Shown here: positions 18,695 to 27,348 of the stretch, piece after piece
Numbering within the stretch: the stretch's first letter is position 1
Layout of the letters: each line of letters starts with the position of its first letter
Origin: Streptomyces chrestomyceticus JCM 4735
GTDB taxonomy: Bacteria > Actinomycetota > Actinomycetes > Streptomycetales > Streptomycetaceae
Length of the DNA: 64,000 bases
Assembly: GCF_003865135.1 (NCBI RefSeq)
Contig: NZ_BHZC01000001.1
Span: 7,068,001-7,132,000, forward strand
Reading direction: 5' to 3'
Notes under the pieces: generated by a model
What the model was told of the DNA's origin: nothing
Seen by the model: only the letters and a program-made list of their open reading frames with translations
The model's database searches: none
Program-made: the position numbers and the translations under genes

Positions 18695-19405
18695 ATGACC
18701 GACCCCGACACCCGGCCCGCCGCCCTCCCGTACGGCACCCCCGACGCACCCCGCCTCGCCGTCCGAGGCGAAGCCCGCATCGAGGCCGACCCCGAGATCG
18801 CCCGCATCGACATCACCGTCCAAGCCCGCGGCACCGACCGCACCGCCACCCTCAAGGACCTCACCCACCGCAACGACCAGGTCCTCGCCCTCGTCAAGAG
18901 CTACGGCGACGCCGTCGAGAAACTCGACACCGGCGCCTTCTCCGTCACCCCCGAAATCACCGCCAAAGGCCGCCACGAACGCGTACGCGCCTACCACGGA
19001 CGCGTCCGCGTCACCGCCACCCTCGCCGACTTCACCGCCCTCGGCGAACTCACCACCCGCCTCGCCGACCTCGACCTCACCCGCGTCGACGGCCCCTGGT
19101 GGGCCCTGCGCCCCGACTCGCCCGCCCACCGCGAAGCCCGCCGACAGGCCGTGCGCGAAGCCGTCCAACGCGCCCGCGAATACGCCGAAGCCCTCGGCGC
19201 ACGCCTCGACGCCGTCCTCGAACTCGCCGACACCGGCGCCGACGGCGCCACGCCGATGCCCGTACCCGGCGGCGCCTTCCGCTCCGTCGCCTACGGGGGA
19301 GCGGCCGCGGCCGAAAGCGCCCCCGCCCTCGACCTCGAACCCGCCCGTCAGGAGGTGTACGCACAGATCAACGCACGCTTCACGATGACCCGCCCCACCC
19401 TGTGA
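18695..19405 (+). CDS. SIMPL (DUF541) domain protein
   Basis: 236 residues, nearly all of it the SIMPL domain: the opening strand LAVRGEARIEADPEIARIDITVQARG, the central VEKLDTGAFSVTPEI, and the alpha-helical stretch EARRQAVREAVQRAREYAEALGARL are family hallmarks. Several bacterial members are periplasmic, but no signal peptide or membrane helix is present here, so this version is probably cytoplasmic. The molecular function of the family is not established; links to stress resistance are reported for some members. It is divergent from the nucleotidase and 146 bases upstream of pyruvate kinase. A leaderless promoter is predicted. Confidence 0.85.
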   Translation: MTDPDTRPAALPYGTPDAPRLAVRGEARIEADPEIARIDITVQARGTDRTATLKDLTHRNDQVLALVKSYGDAVEKLDTGAFSVTPEITAKGRHERVRAYHGRVRVTATLADFTALGELTTRLADLDLTRVDGPWWALRPDSPAHREARRQAVREAVQRAREYAEALGARLDAVLELADTGADGATPMPVPGGAFRSVAYGGAAAAESAPALDLEPARQEVYAQINARFTMTRPTL

Positions 19406-19539
19406 CCCCGAGCCCTGCGGCGTTCGTTTATCCGCTCATCGGAGCACCGGCGCGCGCATTCAACTACTTGTCAAGAGCCTTTCACGTAAAGGCCGTTGGG
19501 CAGTCACTTCCCCACAGTTCCCTACCTATGAGTAGGTCG

Positions 19540-19545
19540 TAGGGT
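19540..19545 (+). promoter_or_regulatory. Candidate -10 box of pyruvate kinase
   Basis: TAGGGT ends six bases before the ATG at 19552, which would make the transcript leaderless; the same bases could instead serve as a weak ribosome binding site. The stretch 19460-19545 is unusually A/T-rich and contains TTGTCA at about 19469. Confidence 0.35.
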
Positions 19546-19551
19546 CGCATC

Positions 19552-20988
19552 ATGCGCCGAGCAAAGATCGTCTGCACACTGGGACCCGCCACCGACTCGT
19601 ACGAGCAGATCAAGGCACTCGTCGAAGCCGGTATGGACGTGGCCCGCTTCAACCTCAGCCACGGCACCTACGCCGACCACGAGGCGCGGTACGAGCGGGT
19701 ACGCAAAGCATCCGAGGAGACCGGCCGCAGCGTCGGCGTCCTCGCCGATCTTCAAGGCCCGAAGATCCGACTCGGCCGGTTCCGCGAAGGCCCCGTACTT
19801 CTCGAACGCGACGACGCCTTCACCATCACCGTCCGTCCCGGCGTAGAAGGCGACCGCCACCGCTGCGGCACCACCTACGAGGGCCTCGCCGACGACGTCA
19901 CCCCCGGCGAACGCATCCTCGTCGACGACGGCAAGGTCACCCTCCAGGTCACCGACGTCCGCGACACCGAGGTCCACACCAAGGTCGTCGAAGGCGGCAT
20001 GGTCTCCGACCACAAGGGCCTCAACCTCCCCGGCGTCGCCGTCTCCGTCCCCGCCCTCTCCGAGAAGGACTGCGAAGACCTCCGCTGGGCCCTGCGCATC
20101 GGCGCCGACATCATCGCCCTCTCCTTCGTCCGCAGCGGCGACGACATCGACGACGTCCACCGCATCATGCGCCAGGAGAACTGCTTCCGGCCGGTCATCG
20201 CCAAGGTCGAAAAACCCCAGGCCGTCGACGCCATCGACGACATCGTCGCCGCCTTCGACGGCATCATGGTCGCCCGCGGCGACCTCGGCGTCGAAATGCC
20301 CCTGGAAACGGTCCCGGTCGTCCAGAAGCGCGCCGTCAAACTCGCCAAACGCAATGCGAAGCCGGTCATCGTGGCCACCCAGATGCTCGACTCCATGATC
20401 GAGAACTCCCGGCCCACCCGCGCCGAAGCCTCCGACGTCGCCAACGCCGTCATCGACGGCACCGACGCGGTGATGCTCTCCGGCGAGACCAGCGTCGGCA
20501 AGTACGCCACCGAAACCGTACGCACCATGGCCCGCATCGTCGCCGCGGCCGAGGAGGACATCCTCACCAAGGGCCTGCCTCCGCTCACCGACCGCAGCAA
20601 ACCCCGCACCCAGGGCGGCGCCGTCGCCCGCGCCGCCGCCGAGATGGGCGACTTCCTCGGCGCCAAGTTCCTCGTCGCCTTCACCCAGTCCGGCGACACC
20701 GTCCGCCGCCTCTCCCGCTACCGCTCACCCATCCCCCTCCTCGCCTTCACCCCCGAACCGGCCACCCGATCCCAGCTCAACCTCACCTGGGGCGTCGAAA
20801 CCTTCCTCGGCCCCAAGGTCGACTCCACCGACGAGATGGTCGCCCAGGTCGACGAGGAACTCCTGCGCATCGGCCGCTGTCAACGCGGCGACGTCGTCAT
20901 CATCACCGCCGGCTCCCCACCCGGCGTCGCCGGCTCCACCAACCTCGTCCGCGTCCACCACATCGGCGAGGACGACTCCCCGAAGTAA
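19552..20988 (+). CDS. pyk: Pyruvate kinase
   Basis: 478 residues. It catalyses the last step of glycolysis, phosphoenolpyruvate plus ADP to pyruvate plus ATP. The N-terminal strand AKIVCTLGPATDS, the catalytic Lys region (AKVEKPQAVDAIDDI), the metal-binding region ARGDLGVEMPLE and the long signature MLDSMIENSRPTRAEASDVANAV are complete. The C-terminal allosteric domain ends with SPPGVAGSTNLVRVH. The length is normal. The ATG at 19552 starts directly at the conserved strand and lacks a clear Shine-Dalgarno sequence. Its place upstream of pdtaR and polA matches the order in other actinobacteria. The gene ends 15 bases before the convergent HTH-LAGLIDADG gene. Confidence 0.97.
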   Translation: MRRAKIVCTLGPATDSYEQIKALVEAGMDVARFNLSHGTYADHEARYERVRKASEETGRSVGVLADLQGPKIRLGRFREGPVLLERDDAFTITVRPGVEGDRHRCGTTYEGLADDVTPGERILVDDGKVTLQVTDVRDTEVHTKVVEGGMVSDHKGLNLPGVAVSVPALSEKDCEDLRWALRIGADIIALSFVRSGDDIDDVHRIMRQENCFRPVIAKVEKPQAVDAIDDIVAAFDGIMVARGDLGVEMPLETVPVVQKRAVKLAKRNAKPVIVATQMLDSMIENSRPTRAEASDVANAVIDGTDAVMLSGETSVGKYATETVRTMARIVAAAEEDILTKGLPPLTDRSKPRTQGGAVARAAAEMGDFLGAKFLVAFTQSGDTVRRLSRYRSPIPLLAFTPEPATRSQLNLTWGVETFLGPKVDSTDEMVAQVDEELLRIGRCQRGDVVIITAGSPPGVAGSTNLVRVHHIGEDDSPK

Positions 20989-21003
20989 CCCGCGGCCGCC
21001 GCT

Positions 21004-21777
21004 TCAGTACTTGGGCCCGACGTGCACATCCATCAGCGCCACAGACGCACGGCGGGCCACCGACACATTCTGCGCGCGGCGACTGTGGCGGGCCTGCCGC
21101 CACGCCACCCCCACCGCGTCCAGCGTGTCCGTACAGAGCCGGACGATGTCGGCGGACGCATTGGTGAAGAAGTAGCGCGGATACTCGTACCGCTTGCGCA
21201 CGCCGCCCACGAGGCGGGTCGCCCAATTGGTGATCCGGCAGCCGTCGGAGTGGAAGAGGCCGCGGAGGAATTCCCAGGGGTGGGCGTCGACGACGCGCTG
21301 CTGCCAGGGCTCCAGGACGATCGGACGGTCGTGCTTCTTACCGGGGCCGTGCTGCGGGAACAGACAGGGCCAGTGCGCGCTGTAGCAGGACACCATGACG
21401 CACCCCTGCTTACGCACCAGGCAGACGCTGTTGCCGGCCCCCGCACGCAGCACAGCCGTACGACAAGCGTCGATGAGCCCCGGCCACGCGTCCGCGCACG
21501 CGATCCGCATGACGAAGCCGCCGCGCGAGTGCGGACTGATGCAGCCGTCCCCCAGGTAGAGCCCGAGCAGATACGCGTACGCGGCGGCGTCGGCGGGCGG
21601 CCGCGGCGCACTCGCGCACCGTACGCACTCCGACCTCGGGCGGCCGAGCGGCTCCAGCCTGACCCGCCACTCACGAAGGGCGGAGCGCGATATCCCGGTC
21701 TCCCGGCTCACGGAGTTGAGACTGCGCCCTTGGGTCAGGAGGGCGAGGGCGTGTTTGCGGGTGGGGAGGTCGTACAT
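21004..21777 (-). CDS. HTH-LAGLIDADG protein (homing-endonuclease-like), copy 1
   Basis: 257 residues. Residues 1-45 form a helix-turn-helix (TRKHALALLTQGRSLNSVSRETGISRSALREWR), like that of small Hin-type DNA-binding domains. A CVRC cysteine pair follows. Two LAGLIDADG-type helices are visible: YLLGLYLGDGCIS (about residues 69-81) and FLRGLFHSDGCRI (about 160-172), each keeping the acidic residue that would bind the catalytic metal. The protein ends in ASVALMDVHVGPKY. The family is found as free-standing genes in actinobacteria, often labelled transcriptional regulator; whether members cut DNA is not established. It sits between pyk (convergent, 15 bases) and a paralogue of exactly equal length. 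Not inside an intron or intein. Confidence 0.85.
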   Translation of the reverse strand: MYDLPTRKHALALLTQGRSLNSVSRETGISRSALREWRVRLEPLGRPRSECVRCASAPRPPADAAAYAYLLGLYLGDGCISPHSRGGFVMRIACADAWPGLIDACRTAVLRAGAGNSVCLVRKQGCVMVSCYSAHWPCLFPQHGPGKKHDRPIVLEPWQQRVVDAHPWEFLRGLFHSDGCRITNWATRLVGGVRKRYEYPRYFFTNASADIVRLCTDTLDAVGVAWRQARHSRRAQNVSVARRASVALMDVHVGPKY

Positions 21778-21826
21778 GGCCGGGACTGCCTTCCGGGCGA
21801 GCGGGGTGAGGGGAGGAGCCGCGCGG

Positions 21827-22600
21827 TCAGTACTTCGGGCCGATGTGGATGTCCATGAGGGCTACGGAGTCTCGTTTGGCCACGGAGATGTTGAACGGGT
21901 CGTCGAACTTCCGGGTGATCTTCCATTCGATGCCCACGGCCGTCAGGGTGTCGGATCAGATCTTCAGGATGTCCTCGGATTTGTTGGTGAAGAAGTAGCG
22001 CGGGTATTCGTACCGCTTGGACTGGCCGCCGACGAGCTGCGTGGTGCAGTTGGTGACCCGGCAGCCGTCCGAGTGGATCAGGCCGCGGATCAGTTCCCAC
22101 GGGTAGGCGTCGACGATCTCCTGTTGCCACGGCTCCAGGACGATGGGCCGCTCGTGCTTCCTGCCGGGGCCGTGCTGGGGAAACAGGCACGTCCAGTGCC
22201 GGGTGTACGACTTCACCTCCACGCACCCCGTCTTCTGGCGTCGGCCCGTGGAAGGCGTGGCCATCACCTTGCCCATGGCCTCCTCGGCCTCGTCGACGAG
22301 GCCGGGCCAGGCATCACCGCAGTAGATGGACAAGTGGTGCTGCTTCGTCTTCGAGACGATGTGGCCGTCGCCGAGATAGAGGCCGAGTAAGTACGCATAG
22401 GCCCTGCGGTCGAAGGGCCGAGGCGCGCAACGGGGGCAGTCGTGGGCGCGCTCGAACGGCTCGCCGCGGCGCTTGCGGTCTTCATGGCGCCACCAGCCGA
22501 CAGTCCCGCGCGGCACGTCGAGTTGCTGCGCCACTTCACGATTGGTGACACCCTGCCGAAGGAGGATCAGGGCTCGCTGACGTGTATCAAGGTCGTACAT
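21827..22600 (-). pseudogene. HTH-LAGLIDADG protein, copy 2, with an in-frame TGA at codon 215
   Basis: The frame from the ATG at 22600 to the TGA at 21827-21829 has 258 codons, exactly as many as copy 1. It shows the same layout: HTH (RQGVTNREVAQQLDVPRGTVGWWR), CPRC, YLLGLYLGDGHIV, LIRGLIHSDGCRV and the C-terminus SVALMDIHIGPKY. A single TGA at 21956-21958 interrupts it after SEDILKI. In copy 1 the aligned codon (21133-21135 on the minus strand) is TGT for cysteine, and the reading frame is identical on both sides. Explanations are a nonsense mutation (TGT/TGC to TGA), a base-call error, readthrough, or selenocysteine. The truncated product (214 residues) would keep both LAGLIDADG helices. 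It lies 110 bases downstream of the tRNA on the same strand. Confidence 0.8.
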
Positions 22601-22709
22601 GAAGACGAGCTTGGCCGGATATCTGCCCGCGCGGGCAGATTCGCTCCTGCGTTCACCGCGTAGAGTGAAGATCGCCAACCGGTGGATTACCTTCGAATCG
22701 AAGGTAAAG

Positions 22710-22782
22710 TGCCCTGGGTGGGATTCGAACCCACGCTGTCGGTGGTTTGAGCACCGTGTCTCTCCCGCTGGACTACCAGGGC
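22710..22782 (-). tRNA. tRNA with CAA anticodon (Leu codon UUG) and a short variable loop
   Basis: 73 bases fold as a cloverleaf. The acceptor stem is GCCCTGG (22782-22776) with CCAGGGC (22717-22711), the discriminator is A at 22710, the anticodon stem is CGGTG/CACCG with loop CTCAAAC, and the T arm is GTGGG-TTCGAAT-CCCAC. The variable region is only five bases (ACAGC). The CAA anticodon predicts leucine, but bacterial leucine tRNAs normally have a long extra arm (class II, about 85 bases). The D stem is weak. CCA is not encoded. The molecule may be a genuine but unusual tRNA, or one whose charging differs from the anticodon prediction. Confidence 0.85.
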
Positions 22783-22881
22783 TTACCTTGAAAACCAAGG
22801 CTAGCGGAGACCCGCCGTGCCTCAAACATACAGGAGATAGGTAGGCTCATGGGGCACCACCTGCCTGGAACGAGGAGACCC

Positions 22882-23559
22882 GTGAGCGCCGCCGAGCCCG
22901 AGCAGCCCGTCGCCGAGGACGATCAGTCGCATGTCCCGCCGCAGACGACCCGTGTGGTCATCGCCGAGGACGAGGCCCTCATCCGTCTCGATCTCAAGGA
23001 GATGCTGGAGGAGGAGGGGTACACCGTCGTCGGCGAGGCCGGGGACGGGGCGAAAGCCGTGGAGCTGGCCCGGGAGCACCGGCCGGACCTGGTGATCCTG
23101 GACGTGAAGATGCCGATCCTCGACGGGATCTCCGCCGCTGAGCAGATCGCCGAGGAGAGCATCGCCCCGGTGCTGATGCTCACCGCGTTCTCGCAGCGCG
23201 AACTGGTGGAGCGGGCGCGGGACGCCGGGGCCATGGCGTACCTCGTCAAGCCGTTCAGCAAGAGTGACGTGGTGCCGGCGATCGAGATGGCGGTGAGCCG
23301 TTTCACGGAGCTGAAGACGCTGGAGAAGGAGGTCGCCGACCTCACCCAGCGGCTGGAGACCCGCAAGCTGGTGGACCGGGCGAAGAGCGTGCTGCAGACG
23401 CAGTACGGGCTGACCGAGCCGGCCGCCTTCCGCTGGATCCAGAAGACGTCGATGGACCGCCGGCTGTCCATGCAGCAGGTCGCCGAGGCGGTCATCGAGG
23501 ACGCCGAGGAGAAGAAGCAGCAGAAGGAGAAGGAGAAGAAGGGCAAGGACGGCGAGTAG
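22882..23559 (+). CDS. pdtaR: ANTAR-domain response regulator PdtaR
   Basis: 225 residues. The receiver domain (about 24-140) has the acidic pair in IAEDEALIR, the phosphoacceptor Asp in LVILDVKMPILDG, the Thr in LTAFS and the Lys in LVKPF. A coiled linker (LKTLEKEVADLTQRLETRK) leads into the C-terminal ANTAR RNA-binding helices (RAKSVLQTQYGLTEPAAFRWIQKTSM). ANTAR proteins bind paired hairpins in mRNA leaders and prevent termination. I prefer the GTG at 22882, preceded by GAGGAG, over the ATG at 22849. The C-terminus is a Lys/Glu tail. No cognate kinase is adjacent. The location near pyk and polA matches Rv1626 of M. tuberculosis. Confidence 0.93.
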   Translation: MSAAEPEQPVAEDDQSHVPPQTTRVVIAEDEALIRLDLKEMLEEEGYTVVGEAGDGAKAVELAREHRPDLVILDVKMPILDGISAAEQIAEESIAPVLMLTAFSQRELVERARDAGAMAYLVKPFSKSDVVPAIEMAVSRFTELKTLEKEVADLTQRLETRKLVDRAKSVLQTQYGLTEPAAFRWIQKTSMDRRLSMQQVAEAVIEDAEEKKQQKEKEKKGKDGE

Positions 23560-23562
23560 CGG

Positions 23563-26500
23563 TCAGTGCAGGTGCGCGGCGGCGGGGGTGCGCGCTGCCG
23601 GGAGGCCGAGCAGGGCGCGTACGTCGTCGGCCTCCGGGGCGCGCAGCGTCGTGAAGATCCGTAGCGCTTCCTGCCAGGTGAGGTGCGCGCGTTCCGGCCG
23701 GCCGGCTGCCCGTAGGGCGTGGCCGAGGGTGACGAGGACTGTGGCGCGCCGCCATGGGGCGCCGTCGATCAGGAGTGCGCTGAGGGCGTTTTCCGCGTGG
23801 CGCGCGGCTTCGGCGGGCTCCCCGGCTTCGAGAAGGGCTTCGGCGAGCCGGTAGAGGGTGAGCCCGGCCCACAGGCTCTGGCGTTCTTCGTGGAAGAGCG
23901 CCAGAGCTTCGGTGTACCGGGACCGTGCCGCGTCCAGTTGGCCCGCCGCGGCCAGGGTGACTCCTGTCGTGTACAGGCCATGGGCCAGCCGTACGGAGGC
24001 GCCGAGGGCGCGGTAGTGGCGGAGGGCGTGGTCCGCGGCGGCCAGGGATTCCCTCATGCGTCCGAGCCCGAGCAGGGCGCGGGACTGATGGGCGAGCGCC
24101 GCCGCTTCGCCGTACCGGTCGCCGTCGTGCCGGAACGCGTCGAGGGCCTTGGTGAAGTACGTGAGGGCGGCCGTGAGGCGGTGGGCGGTCAGTGCTTCGA
24201 CGCCGCGGAGGTTCAGGGCCCGGCCGCGTACGACGGGGTCGTCGGCGAGCTGCCCGAGGGTGAGGGCCGCGCGGGACTGGATCTCGGCTTCCCGGAAGCG
24301 GCCGAGCCGGGCGTGGGCGCGGCTGAGGAGGAGGCGGGCGCGGGCTTCCGCCGGGGTGTCTCCGGCTCCCTGGGCGGCTTCGGCCAGGGTGCGGGCGGTC
24401 TGCTCGTACTCGGGGAGGAGGGCGGCGGGGCCGAGCAGGTCCTGGGTGAGGAAGAGCAGGTCGGTGGCGGCGCGCAGTTCGTGGACGGCTCGGCCCGGGG
24501 CGGTGGCTTGCTGTACGGCGGCCAGGAGGTTGCCGCCTTCGGCGGACAGCCAGTCCAGTGCGGCGCTGCGGCCGGTGAAGACGGTGCCGGGCCGGGGGCC
24601 GGGGTGAGGTGGTCGAGGAGCCGGTCGCCGGGGCATTTGAGTTCGTGGGCGTCGGTGGCGGTGGCGAGGTAGTGGTGGAGGAGCCGGGTGAGGGCTGCTG
24701 AGCGCGCTTCCGGCGGGTCTTCGTCGCGTTCGGCGCGGGCGCGGGCGTAGAGGCGTACGAGGTTGTGGAAGCGGTAGCGGCCGGGGGCGGGAGATGCCAG
24801 GAGGGCGGTGTCGACGAGGGTTTCGAGGAGGTCTTCGGCTTCGTCGGTGTCCCTGCCGAGCAGCGCGGCAGCGGCGGCGAGGGAGATGTCGGTGCCGTCG
24901 GCGAGACCAAGGAGGCGGAACGCCTGGGCCTGGTGGGGGCGTAGCCGGCTGTAGGCGGCTGCCATGACGGTGTCCACGGCGAGGTCGCCGGTGCGCAGTT
25001 CGGTCAGCCGGCGACTCATGTCGGCCAATTTGGCGGCAAGGGCGGAGACGGTCCAGGTGCGGCGGGTGGTGAGCCGGGCGGCGGCGATGCGGATGGCGAG
25101 CGGCAGGTGTCCGCAGGCGTGGACCACTTCCTTGGCGGCTTCGAGTTCTGCGGTGACGCGCTGTTCGCCGACGATGCGGGTGAAGAGGGTCAGCGCCTGG
25201 TCCGGGCTCATCACGTCGAGGTGGATGAACCGGGCGCCGTCGAGGCCGACGAGGTGGGAGCGGCTGGTGATGAGGGCCGCTGAGCCGTCGGTGCCGGGGA
25301 GGAGGGGGCGGACCTGGCCGGCGTCATGGGCATTGTCGAGCAGGACGAGGACACGGCGGTTGGCGAGGAGGGCGCGGTAGCGCGCGGCGCGTTCGTGGAC
25401 GCCGTCGGGAATGTGGGCTTCGGGAGTGTCCAGGGCGCGGAGGAAGGACCCCAGTACGGCTTCGGGGTCGGTGGGGGCATGGGGGGCCTGGAGGTCGGCG
25501 TAGAGCTGGCCGTCGGGGAAGCGGTCGCGGACGAGGTGGGCGACGTGGACGGCGAGGGTGGTCTTGCCGACGCCGGGCATGCCGCTGATGGCTGCGACGG
25601 GGGTGAACAGGCCGTCGGTGGTGGTGAGGTGGTCGTGGAGTTGGGCCAGGACGGTGTCGGGGCGACGAAGTCCTGGACGGTGGCGGGGAGTTGCAGGGGG
25701 ACGACGGGGGCGGCCGGTCCGTCGGCCCTCCGGGGTGCGGGGCCGGCCAGTTCGGGGTCGGCGGTGAGGATGCGCTGGTGCAGGGCGGCGAGGGTGGGGG
25801 CGGGGTCGACGCCGAGTTCGTCGGCGAGGAGGCGGCGGGTGTCGGCGAAGACGGCGAGGGCTTCGGCCTGTCGGCCGCTGCGGTAGAGGGCGAGCATGAG
25901 GAGTTCGCGCAGCCGTTCGCGCAGGGGGTGTGCGGTGGTGAGGGCGGTGAGTTCCAGGACGGCTTCGGTGTGGTTGCCGAGGTCGAGGTCGAGTTCCAGG
26001 CGCGTCTCCAGGAGGGAGAGGTGCCATTCCTCCAGGCGGGTGCGCTGGTTGTCCGCGTAGGGGCCGGCGAGGTTGGCCAGGGGTTCGCCGTCCCACAGGG
26101 CGAGGGCGGAGTTCAGGAGTTCGCGGGCGGCGTGGTGGTCTCCGGCGGCGCGGGCGTTCTCGGCTTCGGCCGCGTACGTTTCCGCGTGGGCGAGGTCGAG
26201 GTCGAGCGGCTGGTCGCCCAGGGGGCGGAGCGCGTAGCCGCCGGACTCGGCGACCAGGATGTCCGCGTCGGGCCCGAGTGCTTTGCGGAGGCGTGAGGCG
26301 TAGGTGCGGAGTGCGGCGAGGGCGGCGTGCGGTGGTTCTTCGCCCCAGAGGGCGTCGACGAGTTCGGCTGCGGTGGTGGTCCGGCCGCCGCGGAGCAGCA
26401 GGGTGGCGAGGAGGGTCCGCTGCTGCGGGGAGCCGGCCGCGAGGGGCGTCGTGCCGCGCCAGGCCCGTACGGGGCCGAGGACGGTGAAGCGGACGGAGTT

Positions 26501-27348
26501 CTGGTGGGCGTCGGGTGTGCTGCGGTGCGGCGGGGAGCTCATGGCGAGGGGCGGCGGGTCCGGCGTGGTGACGGGTGGGGTGGTCGCGGGCTCCGTGTCG
26601 TTCCCGATCGCGGAGTGGAGTGCCCGGAGGCGGGGCGGCAGGCCGGTGCCGTGCGCGGCCTCCGAGGTGGCGCCGTAGCGTTCGAGGACGCGCAGGGCCT
26701 CGGTGGTGCGGCCGGTGGTGTGGAGGGCCGAGGCGAGGTGCGCGTGGAGGGTTTCGTCGTCGGGGTGTTCGGCTACCAGGGCGCGCAGTTCGGGGATGGC
26801 GCGTGCGGCGTGGCCGGTGCGGAGGTCGGCGGCGATGCGCAGGCCGAGTGCTTCGGTACGCAGGTCTTCCAGGCGTTGTATGTGGGGGGTGAGTCCGGTG
26901 CCGGTGGCGAGGCCGGCGAGGGCCGGGCCCCGCCAGGTGGCGAGGGCGTCGGCCAGCAGGGTGCGGGCGACGGCGGGGTGGTCGTCGTTCAGGTGTGCCC
27001 GGGCCTTGTCGACGGCGGTGACGAAGCGGGTGAGGTCGATGTGGTCCGCGGGGAGGTGCAGGGCGTAGCCGTCCTGCGTCCAGGGGAGGAGCCGGCGTCC
27101 GGTGCCGTGGCCGGCGGTCTTGTCCAACTGCTGGCGGATGCGGTGGACGTGGGTCTGTATCTGGTTTCTGGGGTGGCGGGCGGGTCGGTGCCCCAGATGT
27201 CCGTGGCGAGGGCGGTGAGGGGGACGCTCTGGCCGTGGTGCAGCAGCAGGGCGGCGAGCAGCGCCTGCCGGCGGATGGCGGACGGGGTGATGTCGATGCC
27301 GCCGAGCGTGAGGTGGAGCGGCCCGAGGAGCCGCGCGTCAAGATCCAT
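23563..27348 (-). pseudogene. AfsR-type regulator with two SARP modules, NB-ARC and TPR, interrupted by three -1 frameshifts
   Basis: Read from the ATG at 27348 with three frame changes, the gene codes for about 1260 residues. Module 1 is a winged helix (RLLGPLHLTLGGIDITPSAIRRQALLAALLLHHGQ) plus a BTAD domain. Module 2 is a second winged helix (VRFTVLGPVRAWRGTTPLAAGSPQQRTLLATLLLRGG) plus BTAD. An NB-ARC ATPase follows, with Walker A GMPGVGKTT and Walker B VLVLLDNAHD, then TPR repeats down to AARTPAAAHLH. The joins are at 27170-27173 (G4 run on the plus strand), 25659-25662 (G4 run) and about 24589-24604 (G5 and G4 runs). Each join needs one extra base. Shortened products cannot link DNA binding to the ATPase. 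The start overlaps the stop of the upstream SARP gene by 11 bases. Family members activate secondary-metabolism genes; no target is evident here. Confidence 0.82.

Noticed and set aside
21956..22782. LAGLIDADG gene lying in an intron of the tRNA or of another gene
   Set aside because: The tRNA is continuous and its stems pair without an insertion; neither copy interrupts a recognisable host gene.
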